Shown in pieces: positions 54,396 through 64,000 of a DNA stretch of 64,000 bases. Below the pieces are notes generated by a model. It worked only from the letters and a program-made list of their open reading frames with translations. It had not been told where the DNA came from and did no database searches. A program made the position numbers and the translations under genes. Each line of letters begins with the position of its first letter. Positions within the stretch are counted from its first letter, which is position 1. The stretch is from Dipteris shenzhenensis (lineage: Eukaryota > Polypodiophyta > Polypodiopsida > Gleicheniales): the NCBI GenBank assembly GCA_047967505.1, contig CM106538.1; one strand, given 5' to 3'.

Positions 54396-54912
54396 GTTAT
54401 TATACAATATAACTAAGAAGTAGTATTGAAGTAGTTCTACAATTTGGATGCATTAAGAGCATTCATATAGTAAGGAAGAATATAATAATTGAATACATTT
54501 TTTTTTCAATACATATTGCTAGTGAGACTACCAAAAAGAGGCTCTACCCTTCATGGTCTCTGGATACAGAATATAAGATTGCTTGATGCTTGGATTGCAG
54601 CTGGAAACGTTGTGTGGGCAAAGCCACTATATGCCTCAAGTGTTGGAAATTGATGTATGGCTCAAGTGCTAGAATGTGCAAATCATGGCCAAAATCAAGA
54701 CCCCTTAGAGATTCCATGAGGGCTATCCTTTTACTACTACACACGTCACCTTTAGTTGAGGGCAGAACCATTCGTCATCATAGGCAGCAGGTTCATGGGA
54801 CCCCATCCCATGATCCAAGGCATTATTCAAAGACAAAGTATTTCTGACCATTCCCAAATTGAGTTTGCCAATTCCTAATTTGATTGATTTCATTTACTGG
54901 ACTTGCAATGCT
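54396..54912. other. Spacer between hairpins
   Basis: No gene recognised. Contains one more AAAATCAAGACCCC word at about 54691, a motif shared with the array linkers. Confidence 0.5.
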
Positions 54913-55029
54913 TGCAAAGCCCTTGCTTAAGCTTGAATGAGCCTCTTGATTTTGGGGGTATAATGGTCAAAAATGGCTTAACATGCCCAAAATCAAGAGG
55001 CTCATTCAAGCTTAAGCAAGGGCTTTGCA
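54913..55029. repeat. Perfect 44-bp inverted repeat, 29-nt loop
   Basis: 54913-54956 and 54986-55029 are exact reverse complements (TGCAAAGCCCTTGCTTAAGC...GATTTTGGG). If transcribed, a 117-nt stem-loop with no mismatch would form. Confidence 0.97.
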
Positions 55030-55118
55030 GGTCTTGTTTTTGGGTGGCAAAAGCACGAAAAATGACAGCGCATTAAGGTGTTGCCATTCTTATGCTTCCC
55101 CCCTCCAAAAGCAAGACC
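55030..55118. repeat. Imperfect hairpin
   Basis: GGTCTTGTTTTTGG pairs with CCAAAAGCAAGACC, and an inner ACAGCGCATTAAGGTGTTG core echoes the array motif. Several mismatches. Confidence 0.7.
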
Positions 55119-55789
55119 CCCAAGCTATTCATTGGAGACACCAAAATGAGGAGAAGGATGATGTGAGGAGTAGAGGAGCTGGCCAATGAGGGGAGGGATA
55201 GCCTTGGAATTGCCAGCAACAAGCATGATGCAAGGAGGTGAGAAGGCAAAGAAGCAAGGAGGTGAGGAGGTGAGGAAGCAAGGAGGCAAGGAGGCAAGAG
55301 GCAGTCTTGAAGGGCGACAAGAGGGTGGAGGTGGCCAAAAGAGTAAGCTAAGAAAGGGAGGGATGGAGATTGCTTGTAGGAAATGCTTGGATTAATGCTA
55401 CAAATGCCATTTTTTTGTGTGTGTTTTGTAGCATGAAATTTTTATGGCATTTTTCTTTTAAAAAATACAACATTGTTTGACATAGTTAGTTCTGTTTCCA
55501 TGTTTTTGGATCGAATGTATGGATGATCTTCTGCAAGCATAAAAGACATGATATGTATATGTAGCACATGATCATGTTTACATATTTTCAGTCATATATT
55601 CTACTTGTGATCTATCATTATCTTGCTGTGTGGATGTTCAATCTGAGTAGTGTTTGTTTTTTTTATCGCAAATTTTATGTATTGTTGTGTCTCTACCTCT
55701 CCACAACGACTCAAATTGATAGTATGGGGATGAAAGAGAAGTTAATTGTGAGTTTCAGGCATGCCTTCATTGTTGGAATATGTTTAATT
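55119..55789. other. GA-rich block and AT-rich spacer
   Basis: AAGGAGGTGAGGAGG-type low complexity at 55225-55310, AT-rich afterwards. The frames here (Lys/Glu/Gly-rich; hydrophobic 55568-55798) are not convincing. Confidence 0.5.
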
Positions 55790-56088
55790 TGCTTATGATC
55801 ACATCAATTGTTCCAATGATATTGAGAGGAATAAGATGCTGGATGAGGTTCTCGCTCGCTTGAAACCTATTTAATCTTGCTCGCTTATTTGGGGCTGCTC
55901 GCTTTTCTCTGCTCGCTTTTTGGTAATCCTTTGCTTGGTGCATTCTCACTTTCTTCACCCGGCTTGATTAACTCCCATAAACCCTTTCTCATCAATGTGT
56001 ACATGGTCTTCATTTTCCATATATAGAATCCATCTCCATTGAATTTTGCTACGATCACCTTTGTGTGCTCCATGAGAGGTATTACCAA
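55790..56088 (-). pseudogene. Ty1/copia gag N-terminus, minus strand
   Basis: The frame from 56088 reads VIVAKFNGDGFYIWKMKTMY then LMRKGLWELIKPGEES, the DUF4219-type gag opening. A frame change follows into a Lys/Arg/Ser-rich stretch encoded by AGCGAGC words (55855-55925) like those in the gag at 45.9 kb. Truncated after about 100 codons. Belongs with the LTR at 57134-57332. Confidence 0.75.
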
Positions 56089-57120
56089 GTACTACTTGGT
56101 AGTGTCTACCTAATTTATAAATATAAAGAATGGAAAGAGCTCTACAAACTCATAACTTTTGTCTTTTGAACCACAAGCAAATTCTGAGTGCATCACGAGT
56201 TATACAATCTCAAAGTTTTAGATTGTGTTCATGTGCAGCATGGAAAGTATGCTTGATAGAAGATTGCAGTGTACCACGTGGAAAATTTCAAGAACTTTAG
56301 CCAAAACAAAACATGTGAAAGGCAAGTTGTCAATGCAGAGGCGACTATCACTGACTCACAAAAGAGGATTTGTTGTCTCGCGATACAGGAGCCGCTTCAC
56401 TTCAATTAGTCACTTTAAGCTTGCTAGAGATCTTGAAGAGATGTAATAGTCCTATCTCACAAAGAAACTAGCAACAACAAGCTTCTTGATTTGAGTAGGC
56501 TTTTGGTTCATTGATCGTTGTGCTAGCTTTTGCTTAAGCATAGCTTTGCTACTTCTGCAAATCACCCACAATTCAGTCAAGCAAGCCCAAAACATCCCAA
56601 ATCACAATCAACAACTCCCACCACAAACTGAGTTGTTGTGCAAACATATTCTTGAAGCAAGCCCTCTGCACCCACATCTATTGGCCAACACAAGCCTTTG
56701 AAAACAAAATTAGCTTCTTTGTATGAAGATCTACTCTTGAACACATAGGCTACTCATGGAAAACTTACGAGATGACAACCGAGCCTTGCAAGGTGTTAAT
56801 GCAGAGCTTAGTTTGGCCTCTTCAAGGTAGCCACAATAGAGAGCTATACTTGTAGGTGGATATGCTATAGTAATTCATAAAATGGATAGCTAGTTCTAAG
56901 GCAAAGATGGTTGGCACATAGGCTTTCTAGTGTATCAGCAAAATGAAAGCTTGTTGTAGACAAGAGATGATGGATGTAGCTGAGCACAACATCTACTAGT
57001 AGAATGAAACATGACTCACGAGGGGCATAGTGTAGGATAACATGACTCACAAGGGGCATAGTGTAGGATAACATGACTCATGAGGGGCATAGTGTAGGAC
57101 AACATGATGATGAAAGGATA
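56089..57120 (-). other. Leader of the minus-strand copia relic
   Basis: About 1 kb between the primer site and gag. It contains a 31-bp tandem repeat (ACATGACTCA(C/T)(G/A)AGGGGCAT...) in three copies at 57009-57101. Confidence 0.6.
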
Positions 57121-57332
57121 GGCTCTGATACCATGTTACAAATCTAAGGAGGATCAAAGATAATCAACATGATAAGAGAGAAAGTGAGCAAGGTAAGTGA
57201 TACGTCTTCCATTGCATAGTGCCTCAATATATGAGCAAAGTACCTTGTCCACCACATCCTTCTAGATGATTCTAGCCAATCATTGCTTGTCACAATCACC
57301 CACATCCAATCATTCTTTTCTTTCTCTCAACA
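57121..57332 (-). repeat. 5' LTR and primer binding site of the minus-strand copia relic
   Basis: GGCTCTGATACCA at 57121-57133 is the complement of TGGTATCAGAGCC. The adjoining LTR (57134-57332, 199 bp) runs TGTTGAGAGAAAG...GATTTGTAACA on the minus strand. It abuts copia RNase H sequence, into which the element was probably inserted. Confidence 0.8.
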
Positions 57333-57660
57333 ATGTGCTTTGTCTTGGAGTGATATACTTGATTCTTGGCTAGATGACTTCCTTTGTATTCTATTGCAAA
57401 TTATCTTATAGCTTTGATGTCCCTTAAGACTCTCTTGGCTGCAATCTAGTGAGACTATTTTGGATTTGCCATAAATTGTGCAAGTGAGCTAACTACATAA
57501 TAAATATCTAGCCTTATGATAGTCAAATATATAAGATCCCTAATGAGTTTTTGATATATCACTAACTGTAAGCTTTTCTGGATCTTTGGTAAGTTCCAGT
57601 CTCTACTCCATGGGAGTTTTTTCAATCTTGCAATATGCCATATGAAAACCACTAGTCATA
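57333..57660 (-). pseudogene. Ty1/copia RNase H/RT remnant, minus strand
   Basis: Homologous to 15540-16330: the HSKAKHID-type stretch (57333-57365) is joined after a deletion to the segment that reads LTIIRLDIYYVVSSLAQFMA and NPK on the minus strand. Multiple stops. It is an older insertion target of the LTR element to its left. Confidence 0.8.
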
Positions 57661-59139
57661 AAGATAAATATGCCTCACCCTAGTAAGCTCCACCTAGCCA
57701 CTATCTTAGATACAAATCATGTTCCTTGTGCTTACTACTAAGCCTGCTATTATCTATTAGAGATGTGTGTCACTATGTGAAAGAATACATGCAATGCACA
57801 CATGCTTAGGAGATGTAAGTCACCACTAGATATCCTAATTAACTAGGTAGAAAGATCCGCATCATTGCTAGAGGGAAAGGCTCTCCTTCATTATGCTAAA
57901 GGTGGAATTTAGAATACAACCAATGGCTCATCTCCAATTCATGATAGGATCCATGATTGAATCATTGACTTTACACCTCCTCCTCCTCATTAATGCTTCA
58001 TGATTTGGATTTTACACCCCTCATATCCCTACATTAAAAACTCTTGCCATATATGTATTTGACTTTCAAGTTTTTGGAGGCTTGAGTGTAGAGGATTTAT
58101 GGTTAGAAGAAAGATTCACTTACAACAAGTACATTTGTTGCATGTCCTTGCACTTGACTCCCAAAGTATCGAACATTAGAAATAAGAGTAGCTTTAAAGA
58201 ATTGTGAATTGATGGCCCATTTCTTGGTGGTTTTTCCATTGGATCTTTTACCTCCATTAGTCCTTCCAATTGGCTCTATAGTTGAAGATTAAGAGTATAT
58301 TCATGCAAGTCATGCAAAAACTAGACTATGTTCCTAAGACACTAAACTGTATGCATAATTTTATGGCATGCCATCTTTTCCTTCTACCCTTCTTCTCTCT
58401 TGCCTAGGATATAACATAGATTTCCTCGAGTTTCATATTGGTCTTTTGTGAGTGCGATATTTTGGTGAGCTTTTTCAAGTGAGGTGAGCTTTTTATATGC
58501 TTACAACGTTTGGTGAGCTTTCAAATTTCAAAATTTGAGGAAAATATTGAAGCAAGGCGAGCTTTTAGTAAGCTCACAATTTTTGGTAAGCTACCAAATT
58601 TTAGAATTATAGGAAAATCCTTCTACTTGTGAGCATTAACTTTTATTAAAAATGTCTCACCGACAGGTGTCTACCCACATCAAAGACTGCATCTTGGTAT
58701 GCATCTTGGTCTAATCAAGCATCCGATCAACTACTCCACATCAGCATGCACATTATCTATACAAGGGGGTTTTTTCTCCTCCCATAAGTAGCTTTTAGAT
58801 TAGCAATGATATTATATGCAATATGATATGACTTTTAGTATACCATTCAATGATGATCCAGATTCCTCATCTATTCTAAACAATGGGGATGTATATGTTC
58901 TAATATTGAGATATGACCCAAAACTTTGGCTATATCATTTTGGATCCATGCTTGGTTTGCATGAATGTAGGAGTAACCCAAACACATGATGATCTCAATA
59001 TCTACCTCTGCTACTCAATCCATATGGGTTGATTACTCACCATGTTTAGAGCATGAACTTCTCTCATGAGATTTGGGATGAATGTGAGTTGAACATATTT
59101 ACAATGCAAAATTTCAAATCTTCTAAAAATCCCCCAAAA
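57661..59139. other. AT-rich spacer
   Basis: GTGAGCTTT/TAAGCT(C/A) words recur at 58465-58600 (TTTGGT(G/A)AGCT). No gene recognised. Confidence 0.5.
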
Positions 59140-59560
59140 TTTATACCCACAGAAACTATCAAAGCCTCAAATATAGGTGCTATAACATTTGATACATATT
59201 TGAGAGCATGATAGAGGCATAACACTAGCATGTCATGTGATTAAAACCTCACCTTACATATGGATACATTGCAAAATTTGGGATCTTATTCTCAAAAAAA
59301 AAACTTACAACCACAAAATTTATAGAGCCTCAAATATGGGTTGTGTAATATGTGATACATATTTGAGAGCATAACACCGACAAAGACAGGGTCTATTGGT
59401 AGATCATGTGATTAGAAACTCATCTTACACATAAATACATCCCCAAAAATTGGGATATTTTTCTCAAAAATCCACAAAAACTGTCGGAGCCACAAAATGG
59501 ATTGAACAACCTGATACATGTCTGAGAACATTATAGCTACAACTTAAGAGTAATTCCACT
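59140..59560. repeat. Satellite-like tandem repeat, period about 160-173 bp, 2.5 copies
   Basis: CTCAAATAT(A/G)GG...GATACATATTTGAGAGCAT begins at about 59166 and 59330, with a diverged copy near 59489. CATGTGATTA(A/G)AA at 59232 and 59405 marks the second half. The last copy overlaps the 3' end of the SWIM frame. Confidence 0.75.
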
Positions 59561-59841
59561 CCCTGGATTACTTTTGACTTCTTCATAATGGGTTGATTCA
59601 TGAACATGTGCATATCCTTGTCTGCCCCTAGTACTCTTAGAAACACAAAGTACAAGTGCTTGCATACTAAAGAAGGTTTCTGCTTTGTCGATCTTCCTTG
59701 AAAATCAAAACATGTGCATGATGGCATCTTAGAAATTGCAACATCATAATGGCCTCCATCTAGTGTACGGTCTCTATTCACTACAAATATCTCATGAGCA
59801 TTCACCTTCACAACCGTCTTCTTAGGCACAAATGCATCCAT
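59464..59841 (-). CDS. SWIM-type zinc-finger ORF
   Basis: 125 codons from an ATG at 59841. CTCFDFQGRS...LVCKHLYFVFLRVLG matches the SWIM pattern CxCx(n)CxH, with Cys42, Cys44, Cys60 and His62. The preceding VNRDRTLDGGHYDVAI fits the strand that leads into SWIM domains, which bind DNA or proteins and occur in plant MuDR/FAR1-type transposases and in RING-associated proteins. No kinase, RING or transposase domain is visible nearby. The C-terminal 30 residues are encoded by satellite-like repeat DNA, so the native C-terminus is lost or lies beyond an unseen intron. Probably a gene or transposase fragment. Confidence 0.55.
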   Translation of the reverse strand: MDAFVPKKTVVKVNAHEIFVVNRDRTLDGGHYDVAISKMPSCTCFDFQGRSTKQKPSLVCKHLYFVFLRVLGADKDMHMFMNQPIMKKSKVIQGVELLLSCSYNVLRHVSGCSIHFVAPTVFVDF

Positions 59842-60312
59842 ATCTAGATCTTGGTTGATCCTTTATTCTACTGCCTTGGATATTGTTGACCTATAATGGG
59901 GATGTCATGAACTTGTGGCCATGGGGTGGTTGGGTTTCTCACAGATGCTATTTTATGCTGAGGGATAGCCTTGACACATTGTAGTTGATGCATTGATAGT
60001 GCTATGCTCTCTTGGATGAGACATTATTGATGCTTATGCCCATGGATGGTGTTTATGCTTGAGGCATTTGGCTCTTATTAGCATTGGGTTTGCCATAGTT
60101 TTGTCATTATAGGTTGAGATTTTCTTTTCGGCCAGATTTACTCATATGGATGCATAGTATATGCACATGAGTTAGATCCATTTTTATGCTTTGAGCTTTG
60201 AGTTTTTGGTGATATTACCCTCCATTGTGGCAGACATATTTGGGTGCACCTGGTATTTGGTGTGATTCTTTCGTGTAGGCATTAGCATTTGGGATATTGC
60301 TTTATTTGCATC
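59842..60312. other. Unassigned spacer
   Basis: Directly upstream of the gag relic on the plus strand and possibly its leader. No LTR or primer site was recognised. Confidence 0.4.
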
Positions 60313-60720
60313 ATGGCATCCTCTTCCATGTCTGAAAATGAGTTTTTCACCATTAAAAAACTTTTCTCTGTGAAAAGAACAAATAAGGGATGTGCTTATC
60401 AAAAGACATAGATTAAATAATTGGAAGGGATTGTAGCCAAACCTGCAGCTATGTCTGAGGATGATTGGAATAAGTTGGATGCATTAGCAAAGTCTGCTCT
60501 TAGACTTCATCTTGCAAAGTCAGTTTATTTCACAATAGTAAATGAGCAAACTATGGAAGATTTGTGGAAGAAATGACATTGCAAACATGCTGAATAGTAA
60601 AACAGTTTAGGAGAGATGGAATGTGTTCTTAGAGATGCAACTTTGAAAAAATCTAGTGAATTTTCTTTCCAGAAAAGAAATTGTGCCATTTGTAGTTAAT
60701 TATTCATAAAACTGTGTGGA
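60313..60720 (+). pseudogene. Ty1/copia gag fragment, plus strand
   Basis: The ATG at 60313 opens MASSSMSENEFFTIKKL, the usual copia gag start. After TAG and TAA stops it reads LEGIVAKPAAMSEDDWNKLD, then ALAKSALRLHLAKSVYFTIV and NEQTMEDLWKK, the UBN2 block. After a frame change it reads ANMLNSKTV, TAG, ERWNVFLEMQL. No downstream domains. Confidence 0.8.
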
Positions 60721-61160
60721 AATGGTATAGGACTATAGTCATTGGTAAATGATCTTTGATTTGCAAACGTTGTCATAGGGTCCAAAAAATCATTATCTTT
60801 TTCAATGAGTACTTGTATCCCTACTTGGGGGCTATTGACTTTTTAAAGGCAGCCACTTGTTTACAGGCTATGAGGCCTTTTGGATGACTAGGAGGGTGTG
60901 GATATTGCAAATAACTGTATAGAAATGAGCTCATGGTGTTTCCTCCTTTATCGATTCATTTAAAGCATCCATGTAGGTTCAAAGTTTGACCGGTACTATG
61001 GAGGACGAACTTTTTAGCAGCAGAGCGAAACTGGAATATAGAATTCAAATTCAATGTTATCATGATCATTAGATAGTTATCATGAACATAGAAACCTCTT
61101 AGAGCCAACACTTAGGTTAGGTGAGGGCCAATACTAAGGCAATGTTCATTCCATGGTTCC
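60721..61160. other. Unassigned spacer
   Basis: No motif recognised. Confidence 0.4.
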
Positions 61161-62645
61161 TGGGATAGGCGAGATAGTGGGATGGGACTTTTGTAAAATA
61201 AAGGCGGATTAATTTTTGCCCCTCGACCTAGAGTATAGTGGTGGGGAGGGGAGAGCTTGATGGGAAGTGGACTGTTATTTATTATTATTAGCACTATGAT
61301 GGAGGATTGAAACTCTTTTTATGAATTTCTATGTGTAGTTTTTTAAAAAATTAATTAAATTATGTGTTTCAAATGGAGATCATCCTACAAAAATTGCCTT
61401 TAATAAACCAACGCTATTTAGAAAATCATTTGCTTTCTCTTTTGCATCAAAAAGCGCTTGCTTTACCTCTATATACTAGGAGGTAGTGCCCACGCGGACT
61501 TGTGCATCGCTAGGCATGTAGCATGATACATCCTACAAGATGTGAACATGGGCAGCCAACTCAGGTGGGCAAGGACACTCTGTTGCTTGAGATGTCTCTT
61601 AGGAGAGAGGGGAATGCTAATTGGAGGAAGCATAGAGATAATGAAGAAGACGAAGGTCAAATGAGGTAGATGATTAAAGGTTTCTTCTTTGTGCCCCATA
61701 ACAAGGTTCTCAAAAGGAGAAGAAGAGGAGGTGAAATCTTATTTGGATGTGAATTTCCATGAGACAATATATTTTGTACTAGGGAAAACAGTCCATTTGG
61801 GATCTCACAAAGAGCCAATACTCACCATAAAAAAAGGAAAAACTTGAGATAGTAAAGAATGCAAAGAAGGATGGCAAGGTGAAATTCATCAAAGAAGGAA
61901 GGGTAATGGTGGTGGATAAGAACAAGGGAAAAGGTAACAAGTCTTAGTACTCAGGACCCTTAGGATCAAAGTATGGAATGTGGGAGGCTTGCCTATAGGC
62001 AAGACACTGTTTCCAGCACTAGGAACATGGGAATATAAGGGTAATGAATTCAAAAAAAGGAGACTTCACAAAAGACTTCACTTTGGGGGCAAACACAAAT
62101 ACATATGTGGAAGAGGGTTCGTGAGTGCCATCTCTGCCGATGTTGCATTCCAAGACTTGATGGCAACATATGAGGCGACCTTGATTAGCGCAGTTACCTT
62201 GCCTCCTCTCCCACTTTGATCCTGGGGGTGAGGTAGGCTCAAGCAAGTGTAAAGTTGTATGATGTTGTCCAACATGATGCCTTATATAGCTCGTGTAGAT
62301 CCATGATTCCTCATTGCAGGTACCTTGCCTCCTCTTTTTGGGGTGAGGCAGCCCCAAGCAAGTGTACACAGTTGTATGATGTTATCCAACGTGATGCCTT
62401 ACATAGTTTGCGAAGATCCATAATTCCTGGGATAGGCGAGATGTGGATGAATTCCGGAACCCTCCGACCTAGAGCATAGTGGTGGGGAGGGGATGGGTTG
62501 ATGGGAAGGCAAATGTTATTATTATTAGCAATACCTTCTAGGATTGAAACTACTTTTGTGAATTTCCACGTGTAATTTTTAAAAAAAGTTAATTGAGTTT
62601 GTGTTTCAAAAGGAGATCATCGTACAGAAATTGCCTATCAATAGC
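61161..62645. repeat. Direct repeat pair plus a 126-bp tandem repeat
   Basis: 61161-61410 and 62432-62645 are diverged direct copies (GATAGGCGAGAT, CGACCTAGAG(T/C)ATAGTGGTGGGGAGGGG, GTGTTTCAAA(T/A)GGAGATCATC). Between them, ACCTTGCCTCCTC...AAGCAAGTGTA...TGATGCCTTA repeats at 62196 and 62322. The spacing of 1.27 kb and the similar ends suggest LTR-like or duplicated flanks, but no TG...CA ends or primer site were found. A plus-strand frame at 61970-62219 starts IKVWNVGGL, weakly LINE-endonuclease-like. Confidence 0.6.
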
Positions 62646-63410
62646 CCCCAAAAAATGCCTTCAATGCCCTTTAAAAAATCGTTTGCTTTCTCTGTTGCAA
62701 ATTCAACAAGTGAAAAAAGATGAATGACACATGTCATTCATTAGGCCTGCCTAAAATAAATGGGGAGGCGAAGGGGGGGGCTAGGGATGAGTGGTGGAGT
62801 GAGGGAAGCTAAGAGAGAGAGAAAGAGAGAGACTAGTGGTGGAGTGAGGGAAGCTAAGAGAGAGAATGGGGAGGTGAAGGGTGGGTGGGCTAGGGACGAG
62901 TGGTGGAGTGAGGGAAGTTGAGAGAGAGAGGAGAGAGAAACCCAAAATCGTTAGTTGTGCATAATTGCCCCATTTATTGGGCTGACAGCTTTAACAAAGG
63001 CCAATGAGAAGGAGTTTATGAAATTTAAAAACTCCCCTATTTTAGCTTTGCCAAAGTAGAACCATTGCTAAGGCTACCCTGTAAGGGCAGGCCAAAAGCG
63101 GCTCGTGTCTCCTTTGTTCCACTCGCAAGAGGGCAAACTCCAATGTGTGGTGGGAGAGGGGAATTGTTAAAGGGGGGTAAAAGGTTAAGAAAGCAAGGAG
63201 ATAATGAAGAAGAAGAAGAAGGAGATGAAGGTGAAATGAGGTAGAGGAGCTTGTGGGTGTCCCATATAATAAGATGTGTTAAGAAGGGGAGGAGGAGCGG
63301 AGGTGAAATTTGATTTGTCTTGAGAGAGAGAGAGAGAGAGAGAGAGAGGAGGAACAAGGGTTGCAGAGGGGCTTTTGGAAGAGGGGATATCCCAATGAAC
63401 AGTCGTATCA
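62646..63410. repeat. GA-rich minisatellite and (GA)n
   Basis: GTGGTGGAGTGAGGGAAG(C/T)T(A/G)AGAGAGAG occurs three times at 62790-62930 with GGGGAGG spacers. A (GA)n run lies at 63323-63350. The rest is spacer upstream of the host gene. Confidence 0.8.
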
Positions 63411-63836
63411 CTGCCTCTGTTCCTTTGCTTTAGATCCTTCTCTCATCCCTTCATGTTGATCTTCCTCACTCTTCGCCTCTTCCTCTTCTTAGCCTTCCCC
63501 TTTCTCTGCTCTTCTTCCTCTTTCCATCCTCCCCTTGGTCTTGATTTTCTTTTACCTTTGCCTCCTCCTCCTGCCTCTGCCTTTGTCCCCTCCCCCCCTT
63601 GCCGGCTCAGCCTTTTGCCTCGCTTTCCCGGTCGCTCTCCCGATGGGTCGCAGATCTCGTAGCCATTTCCGTAGCCGCTCCCTCGGGCTTCTATAAGCTC
63701 TGGTTCCTCTCCCCCCCAGGTGTCTGCGACCGAAGCTGTCGGGCCTGCTAGCTGTATGTGACCTCGGTGGCTTGATTTGTTGTATTCAGCTTTTGGGTCT
63801 TCTAAATAGGGGCTTCTTTGCGAATTTCCGGTGCTG
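63411..63836 (+). other. Probable 5' leader/promoter-proximal region of the CCCH gene
   Basis: A long pyrimidine tract (CTTCCTCTTCTT type, 63430-63600), then GC-richer sequence up to the ATG. This composition shift differs sharply from the transposon-derived DNA to the left and is typical of plant 5' UTRs. CCCCCCCAGGTGTCTGCG at 63712-63729 could be a splice acceptor of a leader intron. No TATA box was assigned. Confidence 0.5.
63643..63696 (+). other. Upstream ORF, 17 codons, Arg/Ser-rich
   Basis: ATG at 63643 encodes MGRRSRSHFRSRSLGLL and ends TAA, 140 bp before the main ATG. Its SR-dipeptide content is unusual for a chance uORF. It could be a regulatory uORF if this part is in the mature leader. 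Confidence 0.4.
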
Positions 63837-63932
63837 ATGCCTGAGCAAGGGGCGCCCACGATGGGCGACGAGGCCCAGAAGCGAAACACGGACTGTGTGT
63901 ATTTCTTGGCTTCGCCTCTGACTTGCAAAAAG
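63837..63932 (+). CDS. CCCH-type zinc-finger protein, first coding exon
   Basis: The ATG at 63837 opens MPEQGAPTMGDEAQKRNTDC, continuing VYFLASPLTCKK up to AAAAAG, followed by the donor GTACCC at 63933. KRNTDCVYFLASPLTCKKG is the signature start of the first CCCH finger (CX8CX5CX3H) in a conserved plant family related to Arabidopsis C3H17-type proteins, thought to bind RNA or DNA in the nucleus. Only the first two Cys (residues 20 and 30) are in this exon; the rest must be encoded to the right of the window. A second in-frame ATG lies at residue 9. This is the only convincing intact host gene here. Confidence 0.85.
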
Positions 63933-64000
63933 GTACCCGCTTTTAACTATCTGTAGCGTCAAGTTCGAATTTTTTGTTACTGACCGAAAGACTGTAGATG

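Noticed and set aside
63443-63928. 161-codon minus-strand frame, Lys/Arg/Gly-rich
   Set aside because: Antisense to the pyrimidine-rich leader and first exon of the CCCH gene; composition artefact.
1-64000. tRNA, rRNA or snRNA genes
   Set aside because: I looked for A/B-box pairs and cloverleaf-like sequence and saw none. Isolated words such as AAGTTCGAA near 63962 lack the rest.

Overview
This looks like intergenic, transposon-dense nuclear DNA from a land plant with a large genome. The signs are Ty1/copia and Ty3/gypsy elements primed from initiator-tRNA-type sites (TGGTATCAGAGC), a plant-type LINE with a DUF4283-like ORF1, a PIF/Harbinger relic, AT-rich spacers, long CT, GA, CA and TATG microsatellites, and one plant gene start at the right edge. 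I cannot name the species. A fern, lycophyte or gymnosperm would fit, but this is only an impression.

Layout. 0-6.3 kb: CT-ended repeats, two inverted LTR-like copies around a gypsy fragment, and a minus-strand gypsy relic whose RT-RNase H deletion fusion is tandemly duplicated. 7-8.3 kb: a broken P-loop ATPase gene. 9-13 kb: a copia/gypsy mosaic, a Harbinger transposase plus Myb/SANT relic, and an almost perfect 773-bp tandem duplication. 15.2-17.2 kb: a minus-strand copia 3' end mixed with gypsy RT. 20.7-21.8 kb: an unrecognised multi-exon gene candidate. 23.2-26.6 kb: a minus-strand LINE with an inverted duplication. 27.1-27.6 kb: a probable LTR. 30.2-30.8 kb: a complete TRIM with a 5-bp target duplication. 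31-32.4 kb: foldback elements.

32.9-41.3 kb holds the clearest unit: a full-length copia element (182-bp LTRs, TSD CCTTC). A second, non-autonomous, gag-only LTR element (289-bp LTRs, 2.65 kb) is nested in its pol gene. All eight in-frame stops in the host element are TAG at probable Gln positions, while the nested gag is open. 45.3-46 kb is a minus-strand copia gag relic.

49-55.1 kb is the most unusual stretch. Six reiterated units of about 0.7 kb each carry a near-perfect palindrome (arms about 190 bp, 6-nt loop), separated by palindromic TATG/TA microsatellites. Three smaller hairpins follow, one with perfect 44-bp arms. The loop is reversed in two of the units.

55.8-57.7 kb: minus-strand copia 5' end. 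59.5-59.8 kb: a SWIM zinc-finger ORF. 60.3-60.7 kb: another gag relic. 63.84-63.93 kb: the first coding exon of a CCCH zinc-finger protein gene with a GC-richer, pyrimidine-rich 5' leader. This is the one convincing host gene, and it runs out of the window.
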